Shown: positions 40,777 to 51,120 of the stretch, piece after piece
Layout: every line of letters begins with the position of its first letter
How positions within the stretch are numbered: position 1 is the stretch's first letter
Assembly (NCBI RefSeq): GCF_030269925.1
Contig: NC_085135.1
Location: 8,556,753 to 8,620,752, forward strand
Reading direction: 5' to 3'
Length of the DNA: 64,000 bases
From: Bombyx mori
Lineage: Eukaryota; Arthropoda; Insecta; Lepidoptera; Bombycidae
Made by a program: the position numbers and the translations under genes
The notes under the pieces: model-generated
What the model was told of the DNA's origin: nothing
What the model saw: only the letters and a program-made list of their open reading frames with translations
Database searches by the model: none

Positions 40777-43662
40777 TTACTTCACAGTCTGGAGTAAGTT
40801 CTCTGTTTGCTCGTAGTCTAGGTCGTGAAGCCAATTTGTTAGTGCATGTTTGCATTGGGTCTGTGTCATGGGGTATATATTTATGAGCTTATTGATTTTA
40901 TTGTATATGAAGCTACTTAGGAAGCCATAAAAGCGTTGAGCTAACGATGTAGAAACAAGTGTTGTGGGACGCACACCATACCTGCGCCGCTGACTTACGA
41001 GCAATGTCGGATCGTATGGAGTTTTCGAGTGTGTAGTCATAATAAGATTAAGAATAAATAATTTACGGACAGAAAGGACTTTACAGGTTTTGTAAAGATC
41101 ATTTGTAGGAAACCTATAAGGGAGCCGCCATCCAACTTTTAAAATACATCTCTGGGCACGTTCAAGTTTTAAAAAGTGTGTTTTGGAAGACCCGCCCCAT
41201 GCCACTATGCAGTACTGAGTGACTGATTGACAGAGCGCTAAATAAACGAGTGTAAGTACGTTCCTGTCGGTAACATGACGCAGATTTTTAAAAATGTAAG
41301 TGAGTTTGCGTAATCTGGACGACAGAACGTCAATATGGGAATGAAAGGATAATAGGTCATCGATCTGTATACCCAGATACCTAATGCAATTTGTCCTGGC
41401 AAGGGAGGGGCAACCGCAGGCAGTTTGTCCAAGAGCGTTACAGGAGTGGGCTATAAGTGAAAAAGGCGAAGATGATATTTTACCACGCGTAGACAGGGAA
41501 AAAGTGACGTACTTAGTTTTATCCACGTTCAGTGTCAGTAGATTTTTAGACAGCCAGTCAGTTACGGTGTTCAGGCCACATTGAGCAAAACTAAAAGCTG
41601 CCTCCCAAGAACTGCCATGAAATACGAGAGCAGTATCGTCAGCATAGGTGTAAATAGACCCGTTTGTGATATTTAGTTGACATAGGTCATTTATATATAT
41701 TAAAAATAGGGTAGGGCCGAGAATACTGCCCTGTGGCACTCCATATGCTATAGGGAGTTCGTCACTGATAAGGTCACTGATTTTGACACATTGACGTCTG
41801 CCCGTAAGGTAGCTCCTGAAAAGAGAAAGCTGATTGCCTCTCAACCCAACGGCTTCAAGCTTAGTTATGAGAGTTGGGATAGAAATCGTGTCGAAGGCTT
41901 TAGCTAAGTCCAATTACTTTGTTCTTTTTATCTAGTTTTGTGACAATTTCATTAGTTAAGTTTAAAACTGCATCGCTAGTCGATATACCAGAGCGGAAAC
42001 CATATTGAGAGGGGGAGAGAAGGTTGTATTTGTCTAAGAATTTTATGAGTCTATGGTTCATAATTTTTTCCAGAATTTTTGAGAGGGTTGGCAGAATAGA
42101 AATAGGTCTGTAATTGTTCGGCAGACGTCGGTCCCCCGTACCCTTATAGATCGGATGAACTACTGCAAGCTTAAAGACGTCGGGAAAGACTCCAGTAGAA
42201 ATAGCCAGATTACATAAAAACGTAACTGGAGCTAGAAGGATGTGTTTAAATTTTTTTAGAATTATCCCAGAGATACCGATCCAGTGGCACAGTCTGTTCT
42301 GAGACTATTTATTAGGGTTTCTATCTCGGATTGGTCAGTTTCCAGCATAGCAAAAGTTCTTAAATGAGAAAACAATATAGGTACTTTTGAGTGTGTTTTT
42401 TTTGCATGAATATTTAGAGCTAGTGAACTACCGACATTGGCAAAGTAATGGTTGACCGTATTAATAGAGTTTGCGGGTCCTGCGTGTGTGAGAAGGTCGT
42501 TCGCATGGGTATTTTGTTTTTTGGTATGTGTTATAGTTTTAATCGTTTCCCAAAGCTTCTTATTATTGTTTTGAGCATTTTTTATTTGGGCCCTATCATA
42601 ATTGCTCTTAGCGCTTTTTAAAAGAGATGTACAGTAGTTCCTATATCTTTTAAAAGTTAATTGAAGAACTTCATTGTTAGGATATTTTTTCACTTTTTTG
42701 TGTAAGTTGTCCCGGTTTCGGAGGCATCTCAGAAGCCCCGGAGTCATCCACAATTTTCTGAGCCTTTTGCGATGTGGTACAACTTTTAGACTCGTGTTTT
42801 CAAGAATGATGGTATTAAGAGTGTTAATAAAATAATTAGTAGCTACGTTAGCGTCAGTGCAGTTGTATAAAAGGGAAAAATCAATTTGAAGTAATTTTTC
42901 ATTAATTTTGTCATAGTCAATAAATTTTCTTGTTTTATTATTTTGAGTTAAATTATTATACTGGCTTGAGGTATGAAGAAATAGAAGTGTCGTGTCGTGG
43001 TCGGTCAGCGAAGTATCAGCAACCAAACAACAAGCATGATTTTTTGATTTTAAAATAATATGGTCAAGGCATGATCGATTTAATCTGGTCGGGAGTTCAT
43101 GTGCAGGTAACATTCCGTGATAAGTTAGCAACGTGAGATAGTCGTGAGAACGCGAATCGATATTTTTCTCGGAAATATCAATGTTTATATCGCCAGCCAA
43201 GACAATATTTTTATAAGAAGAATAAGACTTTAAAAGTTCATTAAGGGATTCTAGAAACAATGTAAAATTTTGTTGAGCCGGTGGGCGGTATATAGCAATA
43301 ACTACGGTATCCTTGTTTATCGTTAGTGCGAGGCAGTTAGCGTCATGAATTTCCGGCTCTTTAAAATATATTTGAAGCTGGGTGCGGCTATAGACTATAA
43401 CTCCCTCATTTTGAGTGCGGTGACGGCTAGTAGCAGCCAAATTATAACCTTGCATAACTGGTATAGGGGGAGAGTGAAGTAGCCAACATTCAGTGAGTAT
43501 AATCAAGTCCCATGTCGTTCCACTACGTTCAAGAAGGGTAGTTAATCCATCAAAATTTCTATTTATACTTCTAATGTTTTGGTTAAGGAGCTTTAGAGCA
43601 CCCTGGTGTAGACTGGCAACATGGTGACAGTCTTCTATCGAACAAGTCACTACGTCGGCCAC
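40777..43662 (-). pseudogene. CR1-like LINE ORF2, broken
   Basis: Endonuclease-reverse transcriptase. The 43662-42262 frame (466 codons, no ATG at its given start) holds the endonuclease: LLNQNIRSINRNFD, LTECWL, AGDINIDIS and the SLTDHD catalytic motif. Just after RTDCATG the frame is lost near 42280. An unlabelled stretch to 41913 still encodes the first reverse transcriptase motifs (NNYRPISILP, SQYGFRSG) up to another lesion near 41915. The frame 41913-40777 then carries DLAKAFDTI, GVPQGSILGPTLF and the catalytic YADD. At least two lesions make it non-functional. Confidence 0.85.
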
Positions 43663-44135
43663 CGATACTCGATCTAAATCAATGTGTAAATGGTTAAGGG
43701 TATCGAATTTTGTATATTGTATGAGTATAAGATTAAGTTTATAAGTTTAATTAGGAGGAAAATATAATTTGTTGCTTTGTTAAATTGTGATAATGTTTGT
43801 TTTTCCCAGGGTATATATAAAGTAATAATATATGAGTCGCTTAAACTATATGACAGATAAAAATAGGTGTACAGATAGTTAATTTTAAATGTTAATGTTA
43901 ATATTATGAATGGGGAGCATGTGCTGTATAAATGTTTTAAGTAATAGCATGTTATTGTAGATGCAGACGTATGTGTAATCATTTTGTGTGTGAAATTAAG
44001 TGTAGGTGTGTGTATGTGTGTGTAATAGTCTGTGGGTATCTGATATATCTTATATATAAAAAAGAAAGTTACAAAATTGTTTGAACATAAATAATGGAAA
44101 AGTAGACAAACCAGTGGTTGAACGTAACTGTTTAG

Positions 44136-45068
44136 TCATTTAGCAGTAGACATTAGATTTTGAATATCTTTTTCGGAGTTTACACAATACGGAACAGAAC
44201 TAGCAGTTTTCTTGATTAAAATCTTCCCGTGGCTTGGCCAGCAGCTGTCACATTTTCCCTCTTTCTGAAGTTTGCGCCCCAGGAAATATAGATGCTTGGC
44301 TTGAGAGGTCAGAAATTCAGTTATATAGATAGGTGTTGGTGGGCCAGGCAGCTGGATAGAAGCGGTCGAGAGCTTAGACTTTCCATTCTGCTTATTATAT
44401 AATCTTGAAGCTTTCAGGATATTATCTTTAGTAGTAGCTGTATCAAACTCAACGATGACGGTACCAGTAGATGAAGATTGATGTTTTGGTTTAACTCTGT
44501 ATATATTTTTAATGTGGGTAGTTGGAATATCATAATTAATAGTTGTGCCAATTTTAGATAATTTTTCGCTTAAGGTGTTCTTATCTTCAGGTTTCGAGAT
44601 TGGTAGATTGTTTATCTCAATCATAGCAGATCGGGAATTCCTTTCTAGCAAATCAATCTTCGTATGCAGTGTGCCAATCTGTTTTTTGAGTTCGTTGTTT
44701 TCGCTTTCCGCCGCTGACATACGGACTAATAGTTCGTCGTACTTGTTGGAGAAAAATGCAATAGACTGTTGAATCTGGTTGTTTTGTTCTAATATATCAT
44801 CCATTTTAATTTTTAAGGAATCGAATTTCCGGTCTTGTTTACATTCAAAAGCGGAGAATAATTTTGTCAGTTCAGTTAGAAATTTAGGATATTCGGTCAC
44901 GTGATCCTCGAAATGATCATCATCGAGTCCACGTCGTGTGCGCCGACTGAAGTTAACAAATTTTTCTGTCCCTAGGTCTTGTTCTTTTGACTGTATATGG
45001 AGAAAGGGTTCAGACGTGGTAGTGTGTAAGCTTATAGAAGTCGGTGACAGATTTTTTTGCGCTGCCAT
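44136..45068 (-). CDS. CR1-like LINE ORF1
   Basis: A 310-residue RNA-binding protein starting at the ATG at 45068 (MAAQKNLSPT). The frame is open to 45203, but without an ATG. A coiled coil spans about residues 90-150 (heptads around SFFSN, AAESENNELKKQ, LHTKIDLLE). The C-terminal half, from MIEINNLPI to GKILIKKTASSVPY, resembles the Baculo_FP C-terminal domain used by many insect LINE ORF1 proteins. It is complete, although its partner ORF2 is broken. Confidence 0.7.
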   Translation of the reverse strand: MAAQKNLSPTSISLHTTTSEPFLHIQSKEQDLGTEKFVNFSRRTRRGLDDDHFEDHVTEYPKFLTELTKLFSAFECKQDRKFDSLKIKMDDILEQNNQIQQSIAFFSNKYDELLVRMSAAESENNELKKQIGTLHTKIDLLERNSRSAMIEINNLPISKPEDKNTLSEKLSKIGTTINYDIPTTHIKNIYRVKPKHQSSSTGTVIVEFDTATTKDNILKASRLYNKQNGKSKLSTASIQLPGPPTPIYITEFLTSQAKHLYFLGRKLQKEGKCDSCWPSHGKILIKKTASSVPYCVNSEKDIQNLMSTAK

Positions 45069-45382
45069 GTTAGGTGGTACAATGTAATTGGACACTGTAC
45101 GTCCGGTAAGCCCGTGTGTCGCAGAAGCAGGTGGGCGGGGCTGTGAGCAGTGCACCCGGGTCGATGCAAGGAAACGTATATTTGTCTGAATTTGTGTTCT
45201 CACTCACTCATATTATTTGTTGACACCACTTCCTTGTAGTTTTGGTCGCCTGGTACTTTATGATTTTATGCACTTTATTTTACGGAGTAAGAATTTAAAT
45301 TAACATTTAAATAAAATTGTGACACGTCCGTAACATACGACATCCAAAGGAGGAAGGGGAATAGAAATTAGAAATAGAATTA

Positions 45383-45545
45383 CTAAGCCTCAATCGCTGG
45401 TGTTCGGACTTAGGCCTACACGCCATTACTCATATTGCAACAACCAAGCCTACACGCTGGTGTTCAAGGTCTGGCCTACACGGCATCAACAACCAAGCCC
45501 AAGCGCTGGTGTTTAGACTTAGGTCTACACGCCATTAGGCCGTTG
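45383..45545. repeat. Diverged tandem-array remnant
   Basis: Three degenerate subunits related to the array at 39516-40272: CTAAGCCTCAATCGCTGGTG, CCAAGCCTACACGCTGGTG and CCAAGCCCAAGCGCTGGTG, each followed by a TAGG/TGGCCTACACG-like stretch. They are more diverged than the left block. Confidence 0.75.
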
Positions 45546-45572
45546 TTCGTCACGTGGTGATCCCACTTCTGA

Positions 45573-45664
45573 TGTTGGAGTATTTCCACTTTCGGGTAGC
45601 GACATGGTAAGCGGGCGGTCTTCGTAAGTCAATAAAACCAGAAACGAACTCAGAGCGTATATTA
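45573..45664. repeat. Right terminal direct repeat (LTR-like)
   Basis: Partner of 39178-39269. Sequence after 45664 no longer matches. Confidence 0.75.
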
Positions 45665-46962
45665 CGCAGGAGCGCTCCGTCCGACATGGCGACTCGCTCG
45701 CTTCTGAGCTCGAGAGACAACAACGTGTAACGCTAGAAAAATTGAAATTGTTTTTTTTTAAGTTAAGTTTTGAAATTAACGCCCTCTAGCGTATACGTGG
45801 CGCAGTGTGGGGAAATAAATAATTATGAAACGCTGCTTAGTGCACTTATCCGACACTGCATGGCGTGACTGTACTATCTTGTCTGTGGTTCGAGGGTGAG
45901 ATTGTCACAGCACTATAGGTGGAACTTTCGAGAACTGTAAGACAATTAATATAAAAGGACAAGTCACTTTGTCCGAAGCCTTTTTCAATCAACATCTCTC
46001 GAGCTGCAGTGCAAGTTTTATTAAGTATTTACCATAGTCAATTTATCTGTTCCTTGGTGTATTTTTATTCAACCAGGGTAAGTGTTTCATAATTTATTCT
46101 CCACACTGTGTAATCAACCATTTATCTAAATAGAAGTTAACACCACTTTGTCTTGTCGTGTAGGTCCTAATAACTTGTTCGCGACGGGCATGAATAAATA
46201 TAAGATTAGAATAGATATTGTTCGCGACGGACATAGATTGTGTTAGAAAATAGTTAAAATAGAGAAAAAATAGTTATAAATGTCCGTAAATAGACTGTAT
46301 GTTAAAAATAGTTGTAACATAAAATAGAGTGTAAACATAGTAAATATAAATGTCCGTAATAAATAGAGATAGTTAAAAATAGATATAAGTAAATTTGTAA
46401 ATATTTGTTTGAAAATAAAGATTGGTCCTCGTGGTCTTTAATTTGGCGTGGGAACGCAGGAGCGAGTCACAATACGGGCGACTAATAGAGCGACTAGGCA
46501 AACAATAGGCGAGCGAGGCGGCCGAGAGAACAATAGACGCCCACCGTGCTCGGACTCATAATAGCGCTGGCCGAGTGCGTGTGGGCGACCATAAATAGAG
46601 GGCCTACCTCGCTGCAAATTCAGTTCGAGACAGCGAGCCGACGAGTCAAGACCTCTCCGGAAGAAGAGGAGAGAGCCAACCGAACAAGAAAAGACTCGCT
46701 CCTACGCCCTGCGCCGGTCAAGCCACGAGGACCGTGTGAACGCCATACTTGAAGCCTTCGTTATTTTCCTCGAACCAATCCCAGCACCCGTTCCGCGACA
46801 GCCACTGCGGCAATACTCGAGCCACCACGTTTCAACGAGTAAGAAGTCTAAAAATCACACGTGGTGGCCGAAACCTGAGCGGTGGCCGTCCGGAATATTG
46901 GTCCTTCGAGCCGGATTCATTTGGGGAAGACCGAAGAAAATCGAAATTTGAAGATAGAAGAA
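45665..46962 (+). promoter_or_regulatory. LTR/leader region of a second BEL-type element
   Basis: Non-coding sequence leading into the gag at 46963. It has a TATA box (TATAAAAG, 45950-45957), a strong splice-donor-like CAGG/GTAAGT at 46074-46083, an AATAAA near 46415 and TGGCGTGGGAACGC at 46444, which may be a primer site. The pattern suggests U3, R and U5 followed by leader. The LTR start was not located, and no second LTR is in the window. Confidence 0.45.
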
Positions 46963-48356
46963 ATGGTGCTCACACGGTCCGAGAAGATGAGGTCGTCGCG
47001 CCTTGACCGGCCCGGCAACGAAGCTGTCTCGGGCTCAACATCGCAAGACGCACAGCAACGAGCTGTGACGGCCGCGCCGCGTTCGGGAGTGACGCAGGGA
47101 CCGCCACCGTTGGCGGCAACCTCCTCCCAGTCAACCGCGCCGCGTTCGGGAGCGACGCAGGGACCGCCACCGATGGCGGCACCCTCCTCCCAAGTGGAAA
47201 AGTGTCCGGGAGTGCCGCGGGGCTCACAAGCGATGCCCCCCTCCCGCCATATATTGCCTACGCAATACTCGCCGGCGTCGCCAACGGGACCGAACAGCGG
47301 GGTCTGTCGTCGAGTGGTCAGACCTCCCAGCACCGCGACACCGGCAACAACTTCAGGCGACGCAGCAACGGAGAGCGTCGTATCCGCGAGCCAGAACAAG
47401 AAGCAGTCAGCGCTCACGGCCGATTCAATAGTACACGGGTCCCACATCACGGACGCCGCTGCCAAAATCTCGACGACAGAAGAAGGCTCCACACTCCGCG
47501 ACGGGATGGCGCCACCAGTACGAGGATCTTCAAGAAAGTCGAGTCAACAGTCACAACGGCTGTTGCTTATGGCGCGCCTCAAAGAAGAGCATCTCCGCGC
47601 CAAGGAAGAACAAGCCCGACTCCAAGCAGAGCTCGCCGCCGCCCGCATCTCAACATTAGAAGCCGAAGCGCTCGTTGAAGAGGAGGAAGATGCGCGCACA
47701 ACACTCACGGAGGACGAGAACGAGCAATCACAGCGCATCGATACATGGCTCAGTCAACAACGATCGATCGCGCTACACGGAGTCGAAGAAAGAGTAATGC
47801 AGCCAACACATGGATCACCAGCCACCATCGAGCAACCGCAACTGGAACTTCCCGCACCAATAGAACAGCTGAAGCTACCGGCCCCTGCCGCGGCACCGAT
47901 TGCCGCACCTGTCGCACCGAAGAGCGACATTGCCGAACTAGCAGCTGCCATCGCGACGGCCGCCCGCCAAGCCAGGCCCGGACCATCGCATCGGTACTAC
48001 GGGGAGCTTCCAGTGTACAGTGGATCGCACCAAGAATGGCTCTCCTTCAAGGTCGCCTACGCCGAATCAGCGGACAGCTTCAGCGCCGCAGAGAACACTG
48101 CGAGACTTCGGCGTACGTTAAGAGGAAGAGCAAGAGAAGCGGTCGAAAACTTGTTGCTGCATTACACCGAGCCCGCCGAGATCATGCGGACTCTAGAATC
48201 GCGCTTCGGACGTCCAGAAGCAATCGCCGCAACGAAGCTGGAACGACTGCGCGCGCTGCCACGCTGCACGGACACACCGAGGGACATCTGCGTATTCGCG
48301 AATAAGGTGAACAACGTCGTCGCCGCTCTGAGGGCCCTCGACCGCGTACATTATAT
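46963..48356 (+). pseudogene. BEL-type gag, 3'-truncated
   Basis: About 465 codons from the ATG at 46963 (MVLTRSEKMRSSRLD). The N-terminal region is low complexity and Pro/Ala/Ser-rich with a duplicated APRSGVTQGPPP-like segment. A coiled-coil stretch follows (LKEEHLRAKEEQARLQAELA), then a DUF1759-type gag core (LPVYSGSHQEWLSFKVAY, TLRGRAREAVENLL). The frame stops matching gag at RVHYI, where the inverted-repeat transposon begins. The sequence after that transposon does not resume gag, so no pol remains. Confidence 0.75.
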
Positions 48357-49405
48357 CCGAACAAAAACAGTTTCACTGTAAAAAATTGCGCCAAGTCCAC
48401 GTTTATAAAACTCATCTCAATAACATTTGCACTTTACAAAAAAAAGAAGACTTCAATAGCTTTCATTCTCTACAAAAATATGTGAAATACAAAAAAATAC
48501 CAAGAAACCGTCATAAAGATGAAAAAATTAAAAAAAAAATGTTGAAAATTTAAAAATAAAAAAATAAAAATTTTATCGTACTTGGCGCGCGTCATTGAGT
48601 ACCCCAAAATTTTTCGGAAGAATTTCAACCCGAGAAAAAAACCATTTTGCTTTAATATACAGTGAAAGCTGAAAAAGTTACCCAGGTTATCTTTTTCGCT
48701 CTTGTTAGCGTTTTATGAGAAATTGAGACAGAACTACGGTAATTTTCAACAGCTCTCACTATATACCTATGGGCTATTATATGCCAAATCGACCACTTTT
48801 GCGTTCGACCCCTTTAGATTCAGCTGAAACTTTATTATTCTTTTCTACCCTTTGAAAAACATCTTTGAGAATTTTTTCAAATGTTTTGAAGCCAACGTAT
48901 ACATACGTATCGACTCGTAAGTAGCTTGTATTTGTATAAGCGAACACGAGAGGGTGTTTAGTTCAAATCATAAAAGATGAGTGGGAAATGAAAAAAATTC
49001 AAATAACATACGTATGAGATGTCGATTTTACTTAACTTTTGTAAAACTTATTATGAAATAATAATTCATTAATTACATTTATGCATTTCATAGGTTGACC
49101 TACTTATAAATTTCTAAACATTGAAAGGATGTTCATTTATCCTGAAAAATTTGGGGTACTCAATGACGCGCGCCAAGTACGATAAAATTTTTATTTTTTT
49201 ATTTTTAAATTTTCAACAATTTTTTTTTAATTTTTTCATCTTTATGACGGTTTCTTGGTATTTTTTTGTATTTCACATATTTTTGTAGAGAATGAAAGCT
49301 ATTGAAGTCTTCTTTTTTTTGTAAAGTGCAAATGTTATTGAGATGAGTTTTATAAACGTGGACTTGGCGCAATTTTTTACAGTGAAACTGTTTTTGTTCG
49401 GATAT
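48353..49405. mobile_element. DNA transposon with 259-bp terminal inverted repeats, copy 1
   Basis: The element 48357-49401 (1045 bp) starts CCGAACAAAAACAGTTTCAC and ends with its inverse complement. The inverted repeats cover 48357-48615 and 49143-49401. ATAT flanks both ends (48353-48356, 49402-49405) as a possible 4-bp target duplication. The middle has no open frame, so it is non-autonomous. I do not recognise the superfamily. A nearly identical copy starts at 63498. Confidence 0.85.
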
Positions 49406-50266
49406 GTATTTACAACTAGCTAGACGTCTATAAAATTTTCTAACCGAAAAAATATATGTGTATAAACCATTAGAATAGATAAAACCTTAAAAAACAACAT
49501 TATTATTAAAAAGAAAGAAAAAAAGTGTGTGTGTCCGCTCCGACGCACGACTGGAGTTTACTGGATATAAAAAATTAAACGAAACAATACGAGAAATAGT
49601 TCTATATTACGACAACACGATACACAACAGATTATTAACAAATTAACGAGACACAAAACAAACGACTAACAAATATATGAAAATACAATAATGAGAGAAA
49701 CGCGCGATCAGTACGAGGCTTTGTGGCGGACTGCCGGCGCAGCAGCCCGGCGTCACCTGCGATAACGCGGCCGCGCGTTGGCTCCTGATTGGCGCGCGCA
49801 CGCATCACGCAATCAGGAGCCAATCAGGCGCATAATGCATTTCGTGTGACATGCTAGGCGCATAACGCATTTCGTGTGACATGCTAGTACGATTTTGGTC
49901 CCCATAATTTTCATACCCCGGGCCTATATATGTAAATCGATTCTAAAGGAGTAAACTCCAAAAAATCTTGATATTGTATTGGTTTCACGGCTAAATTTTT
50001 AGTGACTACTTAACTTGTTTGAAAGTGAAGAAATACTCTCAAAATCCATTAATTTGCAACTCGCACTCGCACTCGCACATACAATAATCGAAAGGCTCAC
50101 TTCGGTAAAGCTATTCGATACATGAGACAGCAACATAAACAAACCTTCTCTCTCCCACAAAATGAGATTCATAAGCTTACCACTAGGTGGCACTGATAAA
50201 AACTCACACAAATTAAACATCACATTAACATCGACTGAGTAATTAAAAAAACTCGCACTAAGCATA
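49406..50266. other. Intergenic DNA with hairpin and short tandem duplication
   Basis: No gene. TTGGCTCCTGATTG (49778-49791) and CAATCAGGAGCCAA (49810-49823) form perfect 14-bp inverted arms. A 30-bp unit starting AGGCGCATAA follows twice at 49826-49885. Three CTCGCA motifs lie near 50060. Confidence 0.6.
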
Positions 50267-50281
50267 GGTATAATTACCCAT

Positions 50282-51120
50282 CCCGAGGGACCTGGGCGGG
50301 CCCCCCGGCGCGTACTCTGCGTGGCCGGGGGCTCCGTCTGTGGGGGAGTTTTGCTGGACTTCCACCGGGCGCGTCCGTAGGTGGCGGATAACGGGATCCT
50401 CTGGGAACAGTCCCACTCCCAGGGGTATCGTCCGATCTTTTTCGTTGCAAGGATTCTTAGGTGTTAGGGAGGTAGGTTAGGTGTAGGAGTAGGGTAGCCT
50501 AGTTAGGCTTTGCAACGAAAGAGATCGGATGACGCGGACCAAAACCAGCAGGGGGAGTTGCGGGCTCTCCACGCCCTTCACTCGCTGAAGGGTGTTCCTC
50601 CTGGAGACGCTCGGGCTCCCTCTCTTTTCCCCTTTCTTCCCCCTTTTTGTTTTTCTTCGGGTCACGTCCGACCCGTTTCGGACGTAACCCATGGGAGATG
50701 GTGGGCCACTTTTGGCCTGCCTTTCGATGGAGAAGTGAGCCGGCGTTGCTTACGCATCTTCCGGCCGCTGGTCGCCATGTCCCCGGCTTCGGCTACAGGG
50801 GCACGCCCTCCAGAGGGGGGTACCGGTATACCGGCGTGGCTTCGTGGTTGTTGCTCTTTTGAGCGTCGGGCGGTGGTTTGTCGTGTTGCTCGTTGCACTC
50901 GGCGGGCTGCCGGCCAACCCGTAATCCTCACCGTGTGGGGGACGGGGGCCGCTGCCGCGAGGCACGGGGCCGCGAGGACGTAAACCTCTTTAAAAAATGC
51001 CCCAATCCTAAGCTCTGGTGCCCGGCGATGGGATGAATGGCTGGAGGGAGTCCAGTCCCAAGGGTACCAACCAGACCCCAGGGGACTGACCCCTGGTTAA
51101 TCAAAAAGGAAAAATGAAAA
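50282..51120 (+). promoter_or_regulatory. R1 copy B 5' leader
   Basis: GC-rich leader with conserved blocks shared with copy A (for example CGCCATGTCCCCGGCTTCGG). A stem-loop has arms 50431-50450 and 50510-50529 that pair over about 20 bp with one mismatch. The loop contains GTTAGGGAGGTAGGTTAGG, reminiscent of TTAGG telomere repeats. The leader presumably includes the promoter. Confidence 0.6.

Larger units (their letters stand above)
40273..45370 (-). mobile_element. CR1-like LINE inserted in the tandem array
   Basis: Minus-strand non-LTR element. Its 3' end is an (ATT)n-type tail (40273-40300 on the plus strand as TAATAATAA). Before it come a 3' UTR with a (CA)n stretch, a split ORF2 and an ORF1. 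Array repeats continue on both sides (to 40272 and again from about 45383), showing insertion into the array. The clade call rests on ORF1 type, reverse transcriptase style and the simple-repeat tail. Confidence 0.8.
39178..45664. mobile_element. Non-autonomous LTR-like element built around a tandem array
   Basis: A 92-bp block beginning TGTTGGAGTATTTCCACTTT occurs at 39178-39269 and, with two differences, at 45573-45664 in the same orientation. Just inside the right copy, the minus strand reads TCAGAAGTGGGATC (about 45559-45572), which matches 13 bases of the tRNA-Leu primer site of the errantivirus. The only internal sequence, apart from an inserted LINE, is a short unique leader and arrays of a roughly 60-bp repeat. 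No coding belongs to it. I read it as a non-autonomous retroelement. The full LTR length is unclear because sequence beyond 92 bp diverges. Confidence 0.5.

Noticed and set aside
39178..45664. The CR1-like LINE as native coding content of the LTR-like element
   Set aside because: Array repeats continue on both sides of the LINE, so it is a later insertion.
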